A stretch of 41,670 bases of DNA from Pseudomonadota bacterium (GCA_027624035.1 JAQBUI010000035.1:1-41670); one strand, 5' to 3'. Numbered from the stretch's first letter, positions 7,560 through 16,141 are shown. Numbers and translations are program-made. Notes: a model not told the origin generated them from the sequence alone.

Positions 7560-10306
7560 TTTCCGCCTTGTTCCTGCTGGGGATTCGCCATCGCACCTGG
7601 GTGTTGGTGGGCGTGGTCCTGATCACTGCCCTGACCGCTGCCGGGGCCAGTAAGCTGCGCATCGATACCAGCTTCAACTCCCTGATTCCGTCCGATGAAC
7701 CCCAGCGTCTGGTCTATCAGCGGGTCATGGAGCAATTCGGGTCTGACAACAAGACCATTGTGTACGTTCGTGACGCTGAACTCTGGTCGCCACAAAAGCT
7801 GGCCCGGCTGGATGAACTGGTGCGCAGGCTAAAGCAGGTGCCCCACGTCACGAGGGTGGATAGTGTCTTTAGCCTGCGCACCATCATCGGCAGTCGCAGC
7901 GAGGATGGTGCGCCCCAGATCAGCACCCGCCCGGTGCTCGAAGGTGTCCCGCAGACGGCCATGGAGGCCGAAGCCGCCCGTCGGATGGCGCTGGCCAACC
8001 CCCTGTATCTGGGCAACCTGTTCTCCAGGGACGGAACGGTCACCGCGATCCTGCTGACGGTTGAAGACCCCGAGGACAGCAAGGATTTCTCCGAGGAAAT
8101 CTATGGCCAGCTGGAGGCTGCGCTCGCCCCTCACAGCACCGACTTCGAGAAGCTGTTCCAGGTGGGGCCACCCCGAATCAATGCTGAACTGCGCAGCAGC
8201 CTGACCGGAGACTTCATGCTGCTGGGGCCGCTGTCGGCCCTGGTTCTGGTGATCTCCATCCTGTTATTCATGCGCAGCCCGCTCGCAGCAGCCATCCCCG
8301 TGCTGACTTCTGCCCTGGCGATCCTCTGGACCTTTGGGGTAATGGGCTGGACAGGGGTGCCGCTGAATCTGCTGTCCGCCATGATTCCCTCACTCATCAT
8401 CGTGATCGGGTCCACTGAGGACACCCACATGATTGCGGCGTATTTCCGGGGCCTTACCGAAAATGGTGAGGTGGAGGATCGCAACGTCGCCATCGGATAC
8501 ATGGCACGACATACCGGGCTGCCGATGTTGCTGACGATTCTGACAACAGCACTCGGCTTCGCCAGCAATCTCTTTGGTGACATTCTGCTGATCTATCACT
8601 TCGCCATTGCCTCGACCCTGGCGATCGTGTTCAACGGTATCGTCACGATCCTGGTGGTGCCGCCACTGCTGCTGGCGTTTGGTCGTCGGCCCCGGACGAT
8701 CAGCGATCAGACGCGTAAATCCCATAGTCTGCCTGACCGGATCATCGGTATATTCCGCGTTTCCCAGGACCGTTTCCCGCTTTATACGCTACTGATGACG
8801 CTCGCATTGTGCGGTTTCTTTGGCTGGCAGGCGTCCCATCTCTACGTGACCAATGACCCTCTGTCGTATTTCCCCGAGGATCGGCCGCTCATTCAGCAAA
8901 CCCGTCAGATTCATGAGGACCTTGCCGGTATCAAGGTATTCTTTGTGTCCCTGGAGGCGGAAACGGAAGGGGCCTTTCTGGAGCCGGACAATCTGCGAAG
9001 GCTCGACGAAATACAGGCCTTTATGGAACGCCAGGGCGTTTTTGATACCAGCGTGTCAGTGGCGGACCATCTGAAATACGTGCATCGTGAGTTTCAGGGT
9101 GGGGTGACCGCAGCCGGGTTGCCGCCGACCAGACAACTGGTGGCGCAGTTCCTGTTGTTCTTCCATCGAAGTGAGCTTGAGAGCTATGTCACCCACGACT
9201 TTCGCCAGGCGAATATCGTGGTGAGGCATAACCTCAATGATTCCCATACGCTCAATGAATACGTCGAGGAACTCACCCAGGTCGTCGCGCAGATTTCCGG
9301 AGATGAACTGCGCGGCACCGTGGTGGGTGAGAATCTGCTGGTAAACCATGCCGCCGAACGTCTGATGGTGTCCCAGGTCAAGGCCCTGGGGCTGCTGCTG
9401 TCACTGATCTTCATCATCATGTCGATCATGTTTACCTCCCTGCGGGGGGGCGCTATCGCCATGGTGCCATCGCTGATCCCCATCGTGCTGATGTTTGGCA
9501 TCATGGGGTTGTCCGGGATCCCCCTGAACCCGGGTACGGCCATGGTGGCGGTGATCGCGGTGGGTATCGCGGTGGACGGCACGATTCACCTGCTGGCGAG
9601 GTATAACGAGCTGTGTCGAACCACGTCGGATTACGAGGGCGCAGTCCACCAGGCAGTCGATGAGATCGCGACGCCGCTCATTGTCTCCAGCCTGGCGCTG
9701 GCACTGGGTTTTGGCATTCTGCTGCTGTCCAACTTTACCGTGGTGGCGCAGTTTGGTGCCCTGGCCGCGACCACCATGCTGATATCGATCTTTGCCAATC
9801 TGCTGATCACACCCATCATCATGGCACGGATTCGGCTGGTCGGGCTGTACCAGATCATTGCCATGAAGGTGGACCAGCGGGTCCTCGAGACCAGCCCCCT
9901 GTTACGGGATATGACCAACTATCAGCGCCGCAAGGCGATTCTGATTTCCGAGATCCACAGCTTTGAGGAAGGTGAAAAGGTCGTTGAACAGGGCGATATC
10001 GGGCGCAGCATGTATATGATTCTGGATGGTGAGGCGGATGTTGTGCGGCGCGAGGCGAGCGGTGACCGGGTTCTTGCCAGGCTGAAGGCTGGCGATATCT
10101 TTGGCGAGGTGGGCTACATCCAGGAGATTGAGCGCACGGCAGATGTTGTAGCGAAGACCCCGGTGTCCGTGCTGAATTTCGAGTACCACCGGCTCCAGAA
10201 GGATCTGCGCTATTTCCCCAATATTGTTGCCAAGCTGAACTTCAACATCAGCAGCATTCTGGGTAACCGCCTCGCAGACGTGCTGGCGCAGCAGCAGAAA
10301 ACCTGA
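7556..10306 (+). CDS. RND-superfamily (MMPL/HAE3) transporter fused to a C-terminal cyclic-nucleotide-binding domain
   Basis: 916 aa. Residues 1-780 are an RND/MMPL permease with two six-helix halves. TM1 is at about 15-35, with a cluster at about 220-390 containing the family motif IVIGSTEDTHMIAAY. The second half starts near 405, with a cluster at about 615-770 containing AVGIAVDGTIHLLARYNE. Large periplasmic loops follow TM1 and TM7. Residues about 795-900 (9938-10255) form a Crp-like cNMP domain with a phosphate-binding cassette: FGEVGYIQEIERTADV, with Gly850, Glu851 and Arg860 in the expected places. The family exports lipids and other hydrophobics by proton motive force. The fusion suggests gating by cAMP or c-di-GMP-like ligands (inference). 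It overlaps the LolA-like gene by 4 nt and ends the operon. Confidence 0.94.
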   Translation: MISALFLLGIRHRTWVLVGVVLITALTAAGASKLRIDTSFNSLIPSDEPQRLVYQRVMEQFGSDNKTIVYVRDAELWSPQKLARLDELVRRLKQVPHVTRVDSVFSLRTIIGSRSEDGAPQISTRPVLEGVPQTAMEAEAARRMALANPLYLGNLFSRDGTVTAILLTVEDPEDSKDFSEEIYGQLEAALAPHSTDFEKLFQVGPPRINAELRSSLTGDFMLLGPLSALVLVISILLFMRSPLAAAIPVLTSALAILWTFGVMGWTGVPLNLLSAMIPSLIIVIGSTEDTHMIAAYFRGLTENGEVEDRNVAIGYMARHTGLPMLLTILTTALGFASNLFGDILLIYHFAIASTLAIVFNGIVTILVVPPLLLAFGRRPRTISDQTRKSHSLPDRIIGIFRVSQDRFPLYTLLMTLALCGFFGWQASHLYVTNDPLSYFPEDRPLIQQTRQIHEDLAGIKVFFVSLEAETEGAFLEPDNLRRLDEIQAFMERQGVFDTSVSVADHLKYVHREFQGGVTAAGLPPTRQLVAQFLLFFHRSELESYVTHDFRQANIVVRHNLNDSHTLNEYVEELTQVVAQISGDELRGTVVGENLLVNHAAERLMVSQVKALGLLLSLIFIIMSIMFTSLRGGAIAMVPSLIPIVLMFGIMGLSGIPLNPGTAMVAVIAVGIAVDGTIHLLARYNELCRTTSDYEGAVHQAVDEIATPLIVSSLALALGFGILLLSNFTVVAQFGALAATTMLISIFANLLITPIIMARIRLVGLYQIIAMKVDQRVLETSPLLRDMTNYQRRKAILISEIHSFEEGEKVVEQGDIGRSMYMILDGEADVVRREASGDRVLARLKAGDIFGEVGYIQEIERTADVVAKTPVSVLNFEYHRLQKDLRYFPNIVAKLNFNISSILGNRLADVLAQQQKT

Positions 10307-10395
10307 CAGCGTCCCTGTGATGTTGATTCACGTCATGGAGGCCCGCTGTGGCCACGGCGTAAGGTGAGCGGGGCTGGAGAATGAGAGAAGCTGGT

Positions 10396-10956
10396 ATGTC
10401 GCTGAAAAACACTGAATCCCGATACGGTCTCGTATCCATGGGACTGCACTGGCTGATGCTGGTCCTGCTGATTGCGGTGTATGCGTGCATTGAACTGCGG
10501 GAATTGTACCCGAAGGGCAGCGATCCCCGGGAAGCTCTGAAGACCTGGCACTTCATGCTGGGTCTTGGGGTGTTTACTCTGGTCTGGATACGGCTGGCCG
10601 CCTTTCTGGCCCAGGTCACGCCGGCGATCAGCCCCGCAGCTCCGGTATGGCAGATGAGGCTGTCGAAGGTGTTACACGCTGCGCTGTACCTGCTGATGAT
10701 CGGCATGCCCATTGGCGGCTGGCTGATTCTGAGTGCCGAAGGTGATCCCATTCCTTACTTCGGGCTGGAATTGCCGCCCCTGATCGGTCCGGATGAGGAC
10801 CTTGCACACACCATTGAGGAGATTCATGAGACCGCCGGCAAGGTGGGATACGTACTGATCGGCATACACGCACTTGTCGCGCTGTTTCATCATTACGTCA
10901 TGAAAGACAACACCTTGCGGCGCATGCTTCCGGCGGGCCCGGCTGCAAGGTCTTAA
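10396..10956 (+). CDS. Cytochrome b561 family protein
   Basis: 186 aa with four hydrophobic helices and the histidines expected for two b-type haems: GLHW in helix 1, KTWHFMLG in helix 2, KVLHAALY in helix 3 and GIHALVALFHHY in helix 4. Bacterial cytochrome b561 proteins move electrons within the inner membrane, for example from quinol or superoxide. The ATG at 10396 is preferred over the in-frame ATG at 10381 because a purine-rich GAGAGAAG lies just upstream and the conserved part starts soon after. It follows the transporter gene by 89 nt, so it may be in a separate transcript. Confidence 0.92.
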   Translation: MSLKNTESRYGLVSMGLHWLMLVLLIAVYACIELRELYPKGSDPREALKTWHFMLGLGVFTLVWIRLAAFLAQVTPAISPAAPVWQMRLSKVLHAALYLLMIGMPIGGWLILSAEGDPIPYFGLELPPLIGPDEDLAHTIEEIHETAGKVGYVLIGIHALVALFHHYVMKDNTLRRMLPAGPAARS

Positions 10957-10971
10957 AGGTCCTCGAAACAT

Positions 10972-11043
10972 CGCGAAACTGAAGCGTTTGCGCGATTTCC
11001 TGCGGGCGCCTCCGCCTTGTTCTCACGAAAAAATCCAATTAAT
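10972..11043. repeat. Dispersed ~70-bp intergenic repeat, copy A
   Basis: This stretch, between the convergent cytochrome b561 and SDR genes, matches 32738-32801 over most of its length. Shared blocks are cgc-aaa-tgaa-cgttt, gggcg-ctcc, cttgtt-tcac-aaa and caat. Both copies are in the same orientation and both abut the stop codon of a minus-strand gene. Copy A can form a small GCGG/CCGC hairpin. No coding potential is apparent. Confidence 0.75.
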
Positions 11044-11848
11044 CAGAGCTTGCCTGGCTGACGCCCTTCTCTTTCGCGTCGTCCAGCTTGTCCTGCATCC
11101 GACGCATGCCTTTCAGCCAGCGCTCGAGATCACCGGCCTTGCGGTCCATCCAGGTCTGGGCGATCTCGTCGGTAAGGATCAGGAACCGTTCATCAGCGAT
11201 GGCACTCAGCACCTGCTGGGCCACTTCCTCGGGTTCCTTGATGGGGCCGGCTGCTGAGGATGAGGCCCAGTTCTGGTCCGTGCCTCCCAGCATCGGAGTC
11301 CGCACACCGAGGGGCGCCAGCAGCGAGACCCTAATCCCCTTGTTGTGATAGGTAATGGACATCCACTCCGCGAGGCCGACCACAGCATGTTTGGTGGTGG
11401 CGTAGGTCAGGTTGTTGTGGGTCGTCAGAATACCGGCCATGGAGGCGGTATGCAGCAGGTAGCCCTCGCCCCTGGCCAGCATGTCCGGCAATACCGCCCG
11501 AATGGCATGGACGTGGGCCATGACGTTGACCTCCCACTGGTTTTCCCACACATCGAGGGGCGTCTCCAGTGGGCCACCACCGGTGGCAATGCCTGCGTTG
11601 CTGAAAAAGACCTCGATGTCGCCAACCTCTGCCTTGACCTGGGTCACCATGTCCGCCACGGCATTCTCGTTGGCAACGTCGCAGCCGAGTCCAAGCCCAC
11701 CGAATTCGTCAGCCACGGCCTTTGCACCCTCGCCATTGATATCAACGCACACCACCCTGGCGCCTGCCTGATGGAAAGCGCGGGCGCAGGCGGCGCCGAT
11801 GCCGCTGGCCGCACCGGTAATGACGGCAACCCGGTTGTTGATATTCAT
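11039..11848 (-). CDS. SDR-family NAD(P)-dependent oxidoreductase
   Basis: 269 aa classical short-chain dehydrogenase. It has the TGAASGIG cofactor motif near residue 12, a SNAG motif (NNAG equivalent), the catalytic Ser in TASMAG and the YATTK catalytic Tyr/Lys. An Asp at the end of beta-2 (VCVDIN) suggests NAD rather than NADP preference. The C-terminal 40 residues are charged and amphipathic. The gene is convergent with cytochrome b561 and ends directly at a dispersed repeat. Substrate not predictable. Confidence 0.93.
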   Translation of the reverse strand: MNINNRVAVITGAASGIGAACARAFHQAGARVVCVDINGEGAKAVADEFGGLGLGCDVANENAVADMVTQVKAEVGDIEVFFSNAGIATGGGPLETPLDVWENQWEVNVMAHVHAIRAVLPDMLARGEGYLLHTASMAGILTTHNNLTYATTKHAVVGLAEWMSITYHNKGIRVSLLAPLGVRTPMLGGTDQNWASSSAAGPIKEPEEVAQQVLSAIADERFLILTDEIAQTWMDRKAGDLERWLKGMRRMQDKLDDAKEKGVSQASSD

Positions 11849-11900
11849 GGCGTATCCCTGTTCATTAGTCGGCCAAGAGTATCAAGCCGGTGGCGACGCC

Positions 11901-12473
11901 TCAATGACCGCCTGCCTTGTCTCCCCAGATCTGTTCCAGTCGGTCGTCGCGGCGGCAGCCGCTCTTGTAGAACCGGTAACGGATCGGGTTCTTCTTGTAG
12001 TAATCCTGGTGATACTCCTCGACCGGCCAGAACCTGCCCGCATCCCGAATCTCGGTGTAGATGGTCTGGTCTGGAAATTGCGCCTGAACTGCGGCCAGCG
12101 ACGCCTCGGCCAGGGCTCGCTGGGCCTCGTCGACCGGGAAGATCGCGCTGCGGTAGCTTGGCCCCTTGTCACAGAACTGGCCCCGGTTGTCAAAGGGGTC
12201 AATGTTGTGCCAGAAGATATCGAGGAGATCGGCGTAGCTGATGATGTCCGGGTCATAGGTGACCGCCACGGCCTCGAAATGGCCCCGATGGTCGCCGTTG
12301 TAGGTCGGGTTCAGCATCTCGCCGCCCGTAAATCCGGACACCGCCTTGCGGACGCCCGCCATATCCTGGTAGGCGGCCTCGACGCACCAGAAACAACCGC
12401 CCGCGAAATAGGCCTTATCGGCAAGTGCGTAAGGCGTGATGATGAGCAGCAACAATGCGATGGTCTTTTTCAT
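11901..12473 (-). CDS. msrA: Peptide-methionine (S)-S-oxide reductase MsrA with signal peptide
   Basis: 190 aa from the ATG at 12473. A clear Sec signal peptide (1-18, cleavage after ALA) makes this a periplasmic form. The catalytic motif GGCFWC places the nucleophilic Cys at residue 27, followed by YNGDHRGHFEAVAVTYDP and FDNRGQFCDKG, which are MsrA hallmarks. A further Cys near the C-terminus (KSGC) may serve in recycling. MsrA reduces methionine-S-sulfoxide in oxidised proteins. It is divergent from the ADP-ribosylglycohydrolase-like gene with 119 nt between them. Confidence 0.95.
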   Translation of the reverse strand: MKKTIALLLLIITPYALADKAYFAGGCFWCVEAAYQDMAGVRKAVSGFTGGEMLNPTYNGDHRGHFEAVAVTYDPDIISYADLLDIFWHNIDPFDNRGQFCDKGPSYRSAIFPVDEAQRALAEASLAAVQAQFPDQTIYTEIRDAGRFWPVEEYHQDYYKKNPIRYRFYKSGCRRDDRLEQIWGDKAGGH

Positions 12474-12592
12474 GTCTGTCCTCACTGGTTTGCCTTTTGG
12501 ACCGCCGAGGAGGCCGAATGTTACGATGGTCAATCCACGGGCATTGCTGGTATTGTTTCGCCCATTGCGATTTGGACTGACTGGAGAATACC

Positions 12593-14653
12593 ATGAGTAC
12601 CCCACTTCCCTCTGACTATGCAGAGCGCGTGTATGCAGGCGTCCTGGGCAAGGTCATCGGCGTCTATCTGGGCCGTCCTTTCGAGGGCTGGACCTATGAC
12701 CGCATTCAGGAGAAGCTGGGGGACGTCGAGTATTACGTCCATGACAAGCTCAATGTACCGCTGCTGGTCACCGACGATGATATCTCCGGCACCTTCACGT
12801 TTGTGCGAGCCCTCGCAGACCACAATGCCAACCCCGATATCTCCGCCAGGGAGATCGGCAACAGCTGGCTCAATTACATCATCGAAAAGCGCTCGATCCT
12901 GTGGTGGGGCGGTCTGGGAAATTCCACTGAACACACGGCCTTCCTGCGGCTCAAGCATGGTATCGAAGCCCCCAGAAGTGGCTCCATGGAACTGAACGGC
13001 CAGGTGGTCGCCGAGCAGATCGGTGCACAGATATTCATCGACGGCTGGGCCATGGTGGCGCCTGGCCAGCCCGACCTGGCCGCGAAGCTGGCCCGGGAGG
13101 CGGCGAGCGTGAGCCATGATGGAGAGGCGGTCAACGGTGCGGTGGTGCTCGCGGTGATGGAATCCATGGCGTTTGTGGAAACGGACATGAACCGGCTGAT
13201 AGACAAGGCGCTGACCTACATTCCGACGGACTCGGTGATCGCAAGGCTCATCCACGATGTTCGAAGCTGGCATGCCAAAGAGCCGGACTGGCGCGCCACC
13301 CGGGAAATGCTGGAGGCCAACTATGGCTACGATAAATACGGTGGCAACTGCCACATGGTGCCAAACCACGGCCTCATCATTCACTCCCTGCTCCATGGCG
13401 AGGATGATTTCTCCGAGACCATGAAGATCATCAACACCTGTGGCTGGGATACCGACTGTAACTCCGGCAATGTCGGCTGCCTGATGGGCATCAAAAATGG
13501 CCTCACGGGGATTGATGCCGGGATGAACAAGGGGCTCGACTGGCGGGGCCCTGTGGCCGACCGCATCTATCTGCCCACTGCCGAGGGCGGCCGGGGCATC
13601 AGTGACTGTGCCGGAGAGGCAGTGGAGATCGTCCGGCTGGGGCAGGCTATGGCTGGCGTCCCGCAGTGGTCGCCGAAAGGCGGCGCGCAGTTTCATTTTG
13701 AACTGCCGGGTGCGGTGCAGGGCTTTACGGTTACCGAAGGTGAGGCTGAACTGGTCAATGCCAGTGGTCACTCCAGCCAGGGAGCAAGGAGCCTGCAGAT
13801 CAACGTGGATGGCGATGCGCACTGCGGCTCGCCGGTGTTCGCACCGGACAAGGAAACGGCCAAATACTTTGAAAACCGCGGCTATGCGCTGATGGCATCG
13901 CCGCGTCTGCATGCCGGGCAAACCGTACGGGCGTCCCTGACCGATGCCTCGGTACGGGGCAGATTGTACGTTCGCGCGTTCGGAACCGACGATGAGACCG
14001 AGACTTTCTACAGCGACTGGGCAGGCAGCGACGGGGCACTTCTGATGCAGGTGCCGACGCAGGCCAATCCGGTATTCGAAGTGGGCGTACAGGTTCAGGG
14101 CAATGGCGTTGCCTACCTTGACTGGCTGTCGTGGGATGGTGCGCCTGATGTGGTCCTGACCCAGCCAGCCCATGCGGGCTCCATGTGGCGGCGTGCCTGG
14201 GTGAATGCGGTTGATTCCCTGATGTCCTGGGGCGAACCATTTCGCCTGGTGCAGAACGAGGGTATTGGCCTCATTCTGCAGGGGACCCGTGACTGGCAGG
14301 ATTACGAGGTGATCGCGGATGTCACCCCTCACCTGGCGGAGCGTGCTGGTGTCGTGGCCAGAGCCCAGGGCCTCAAACGCTACTACGCACTGGTGCTGAC
14401 CCGTGGCAACAAGGTACAACTGATGGAAATGCTGGATCAGGAAACGGTGCTCGCGGAGGCGTCGTTTGACTGGACCTTCGGTGAGACACATGAACTGGCA
14501 CTGACGGTCGATGGCACAAAGCTAATCGGCAAGGTAGACGGCAATGTATTGATCAGTGCCTCCGGTGATCGCCTGGCCGATGGCGCGGCGGGCCTTTTTG
14601 TGGAGGAAGGCAGGAGCGCGACCCGGGCGGTGCGGATCAAGCCGGTGGGCTAG
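12593..14653 (+). CDS. ADP-ribosylglycohydrolase-family protein with C-terminal beta-sandwich domains
   Basis: 686 aa. The first ~350 residues are an ARH/DraG-type all-helical domain with both metal-binding clusters: TDDD at 60-63 and WDTD (Asp286, Asp288) followed by CNSGN. Residues from about 370 to 530 look like a jelly-roll module, and about 540-680 (YEVIADVTPHL, RAGVVAR, YYALVL, GKVDGNVL) resemble a concanavalin/LamG-like beta-sandwich. DraG-family enzymes cleave ADP-ribose from proteins or small molecules, but long members with carbohydrate-binding-like modules may act on other glycosides. There is no signal peptide. A GGAG lies about 8 nt upstream of the ATG. Confidence 0.88.
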   Translation: MSTPLPSDYAERVYAGVLGKVIGVYLGRPFEGWTYDRIQEKLGDVEYYVHDKLNVPLLVTDDDISGTFTFVRALADHNANPDISAREIGNSWLNYIIEKRSILWWGGLGNSTEHTAFLRLKHGIEAPRSGSMELNGQVVAEQIGAQIFIDGWAMVAPGQPDLAAKLAREAASVSHDGEAVNGAVVLAVMESMAFVETDMNRLIDKALTYIPTDSVIARLIHDVRSWHAKEPDWRATREMLEANYGYDKYGGNCHMVPNHGLIIHSLLHGEDDFSETMKIINTCGWDTDCNSGNVGCLMGIKNGLTGIDAGMNKGLDWRGPVADRIYLPTAEGGRGISDCAGEAVEIVRLGQAMAGVPQWSPKGGAQFHFELPGAVQGFTVTEGEAELVNASGHSSQGARSLQINVDGDAHCGSPVFAPDKETAKYFENRGYALMASPRLHAGQTVRASLTDASVRGRLYVRAFGTDDETETFYSDWAGSDGALLMQVPTQANPVFEVGVQVQGNGVAYLDWLSWDGAPDVVLTQPAHAGSMWRRAWVNAVDSLMSWGEPFRLVQNEGIGLILQGTRDWQDYEVIADVTPHLAERAGVVARAQGLKRYYALVLTRGNKVQLMEMLDQETVLAEASFDWTFGETHELALTVDGTKLIGKVDGNVLISASGDRLADGAAGLFVEEGRSATRAVRIKPVG

Positions 14654-14670
14654 GACAGAGCAGCTTTATA

Positions 14671-14700
14671 TTTACAATATTATACGTCTATGTATAGTAT
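14671..14700 (+). promoter_or_regulatory. abiE promoter with overlapping inverted-repeat operator
   Basis: An AT-rich island in GC-rich DNA. TTTACA (14671-14676) and TATAGT (14693-14698) form a -35/-10 pair with 16-nt spacing. A 9-bp inverted repeat with one mismatch, ATATTATAC (14677-14685) and GTATAGTAT (14692-14700), fills the spacer and the -10. AbiEi antitoxins repress their own operon through inverted repeats, so this is the likely operator. The predicted transcription start falls almost on the ATG at 14706, suggesting a leaderless message. Confidence 0.65.
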
Positions 14701-14705
14701 TGATA

Positions 14706-15347
14706 ATGAAATATGAGGCATTGATCACATTAGTGAGGCCTTACGGCTGGTTTGATCTGGCTACACTCGTGCAGATGAGCAGCGAGCCCAGGCAGGCCCT
14801 GCAGATCCAACTGTCGCGCTGGCGTAAAGCAGGAAAGCTGCTGCCGCTGCGCCGGGGCATGTATGCCCTGCCCGAACTGTATCGAAGCAAACCGATCAAC
14901 CCTGCTGAACTTGCCAACGGGATGTATGCGCCTTCCTACCTCAGCCTGCATTGGGCTCTTGGCTACTATGGGATGATCCCGGAACGGGTGTTCGAGTATA
15001 CGAGTGTCACCAGCCGCGCACCCAGGCGGTTTGATAACGCCTTCGGTTCATTCAGCTATCGACACGTCAAGCCAGCCGCATTTTTTGGCTGCCAGGTAGT
15101 CGATCTGGGTGGTAGCCGCATGTTCCTCGCCGAGCCAGAGAAAGCTTTGCTGGATCTCTGGTATCTGGAACAAGGTGAGTGGACCGTGGCGCGTATGGAA
15201 CAGATGCGTTTCCAGGCATTCGAAAGGGTCGATCCGGAAACCCTGGATGACTACGCTGACCAGTTTGATTCTCCGAGACTGATGGCGGCCACGAAGATTT
15301 GGTCGACCCTGTCAAGACAGTCACTGGAACAGGGCGTCGAGTTGTGA
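14706..15347 (+). CDS. abiEi: Type IV toxin-antitoxin system AbiEi-like antitoxin
   Basis: 213 aa. The N-terminal ~75 residues form a winged helix-turn-helix (ATLVQMSSEPRQALQIQLSR, then WRKAGKLLPLRRGMYALP) typical of AbiEi antitoxin/transcriptional regulators. The larger C-terminal domain contains SLHWALGYYGMIPE and FLAEPEKALLDLWY, also family hallmarks. AbiEi neutralises the toxin without direct binding and represses the operon. The start ATG at 14706 has no Shine-Dalgarno and lies about 8 nt after the -10, consistent with leaderless translation. The toxin gene overlaps by 4 nt (GTGA). Confidence 0.92.
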   Translation: MKYEALITLVRPYGWFDLATLVQMSSEPRQALQIQLSRWRKAGKLLPLRRGMYALPELYRSKPINPAELANGMYAPSYLSLHWALGYYGMIPERVFEYTSVTSRAPRRFDNAFGSFSYRHVKPAAFFGCQVVDLGGSRMFLAEPEKALLDLWYLEQGEWTVARMEQMRFQAFERVDPETLDDYADQFDSPRLMAATKIWSTLSRQSLEQGVEL

Positions 15348-16141
15348 AAGCGGAAGCCATTGCACTCGTGGCCGGGCGGTCAGACCCTGTCACAGTGATG
15401 AACCTGTTGCGGGAATATCTGCAGGCCATCACGCTGCGCTCCCTGCATGAGAGCGAAGCCTTTAGCCACCTGGCCTTCGTGGGAGGAACGGCATTGCGCT
15501 TCGCCCACGGACTACCGCGCTTTTCCGAAGACATGGATTTTTCATTGGAGAATCCCGTGGGATACGATCCCGAGCGATGGCTGCGCAAGCTAAAGATCGA
15601 TATGGAGCTGTCTGGTCTGCCGCTGTCTGTGAACTGGAACGATCGCACAACCGTACACAAGGCGTGGTTGAAGTGGCCTTCCATTCTCAATGAGGTAGGG
15701 CTCTCGCCCATGGCAGATCAGAATCTGTCAATCAGGCTCGAAATCGATACCAACCCGCCTTCCGGCGCAGTCTGCGAACGTCAGATCGTGACGAAACACC
15801 GTCTGCTGGCCCTGCAACTTTACGACCGGCCTTCACTCATGGCGGGCAAAATACATGCCCTCATTGCGCGGGAGTATCCCAAGGGCAGAGACTGGTATGA
15901 TTTGCTCTGGTACCGCGGACAGCGTCCCGTCACAGCACCGAATGTGATCCAATTACAGAATGCCCTTGACCAGACAAAAGGGAAAGACATCTATGATGCA
16001 TCGTTATGGAAACAACTTTGCATCAATAGAATTGAACAGCTCGATGCAGCGGAGCTTGCCAGTGATGTCGCCCCATTCCTTGAATACAGGGAGGAAGCAG
16101 CGCTGCTGACGGCTGAAAACATTAGAGCCGCGCTTGTTTGA
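15344..16141 (+). CDS. abiEii: AbiEii-type nucleotidyltransferase toxin
   Basis: 265 aa from a GTG at 15344 that overlaps the antitoxin stop. The nucleotidyltransferase core reads FVGGTALRF followed by RFSEDMDFSLE, the GG-x-LR ... S-D-x-D-F signature of AbiEii/MenT toxins. The later EIDTNPP and LMAGKIHALIAREYPKGRDWYDL are also conserved in the family. Relatives transfer nucleotides to tRNA acceptor stems and stop translation. All visible catalytic residues are intact, so the module is probably functional. It is convergent with the PhyH gene, 17 nt apart. Confidence 0.92.
   Translation: MKAEAIALVAGRSDPVTVMNLLREYLQAITLRSLHESEAFSHLAFVGGTALRFAHGLPRFSEDMDFSLENPVGYDPERWLRKLKIDMELSGLPLSVNWNDRTTVHKAWLKWPSILNEVGLSPMADQNLSIRLEIDTNPPSGAVCERQIVTKHRLLALQLYDRPSLMAGKIHALIAREYPKGRDWYDLLWYRGQRPVTAPNVIQLQNALDQTKGKDIYDASLWKQLCINRIEQLDAAELASDVAPFLEYREEAALLTAENIRAALV

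Noticed and set aside
11345..12241. 298-aa plus-strand open frame spanning the SDR and msrA genes
   Set aside because: Covers parts of two real minus-strand genes; no family features and Arg/Pro-rich second half.
12530..14491. 653-aa open frame on the minus strand
   Set aside because: It lies wholly antisense to the well-supported ADP-ribosylglycohydrolase-like gene, is rich in His/Arg/Gly of the kind produced by antisense GC-rich DNA, and shows no recognisable domain.
15299..15343. Longer N-terminus for AbiEii from an ATG at 15299
   Set aside because: The 15 extra residues overlap the antitoxin frame; the GTG at 15344 gives the usual coupled GTGA arrangement and family-like N-terminus.
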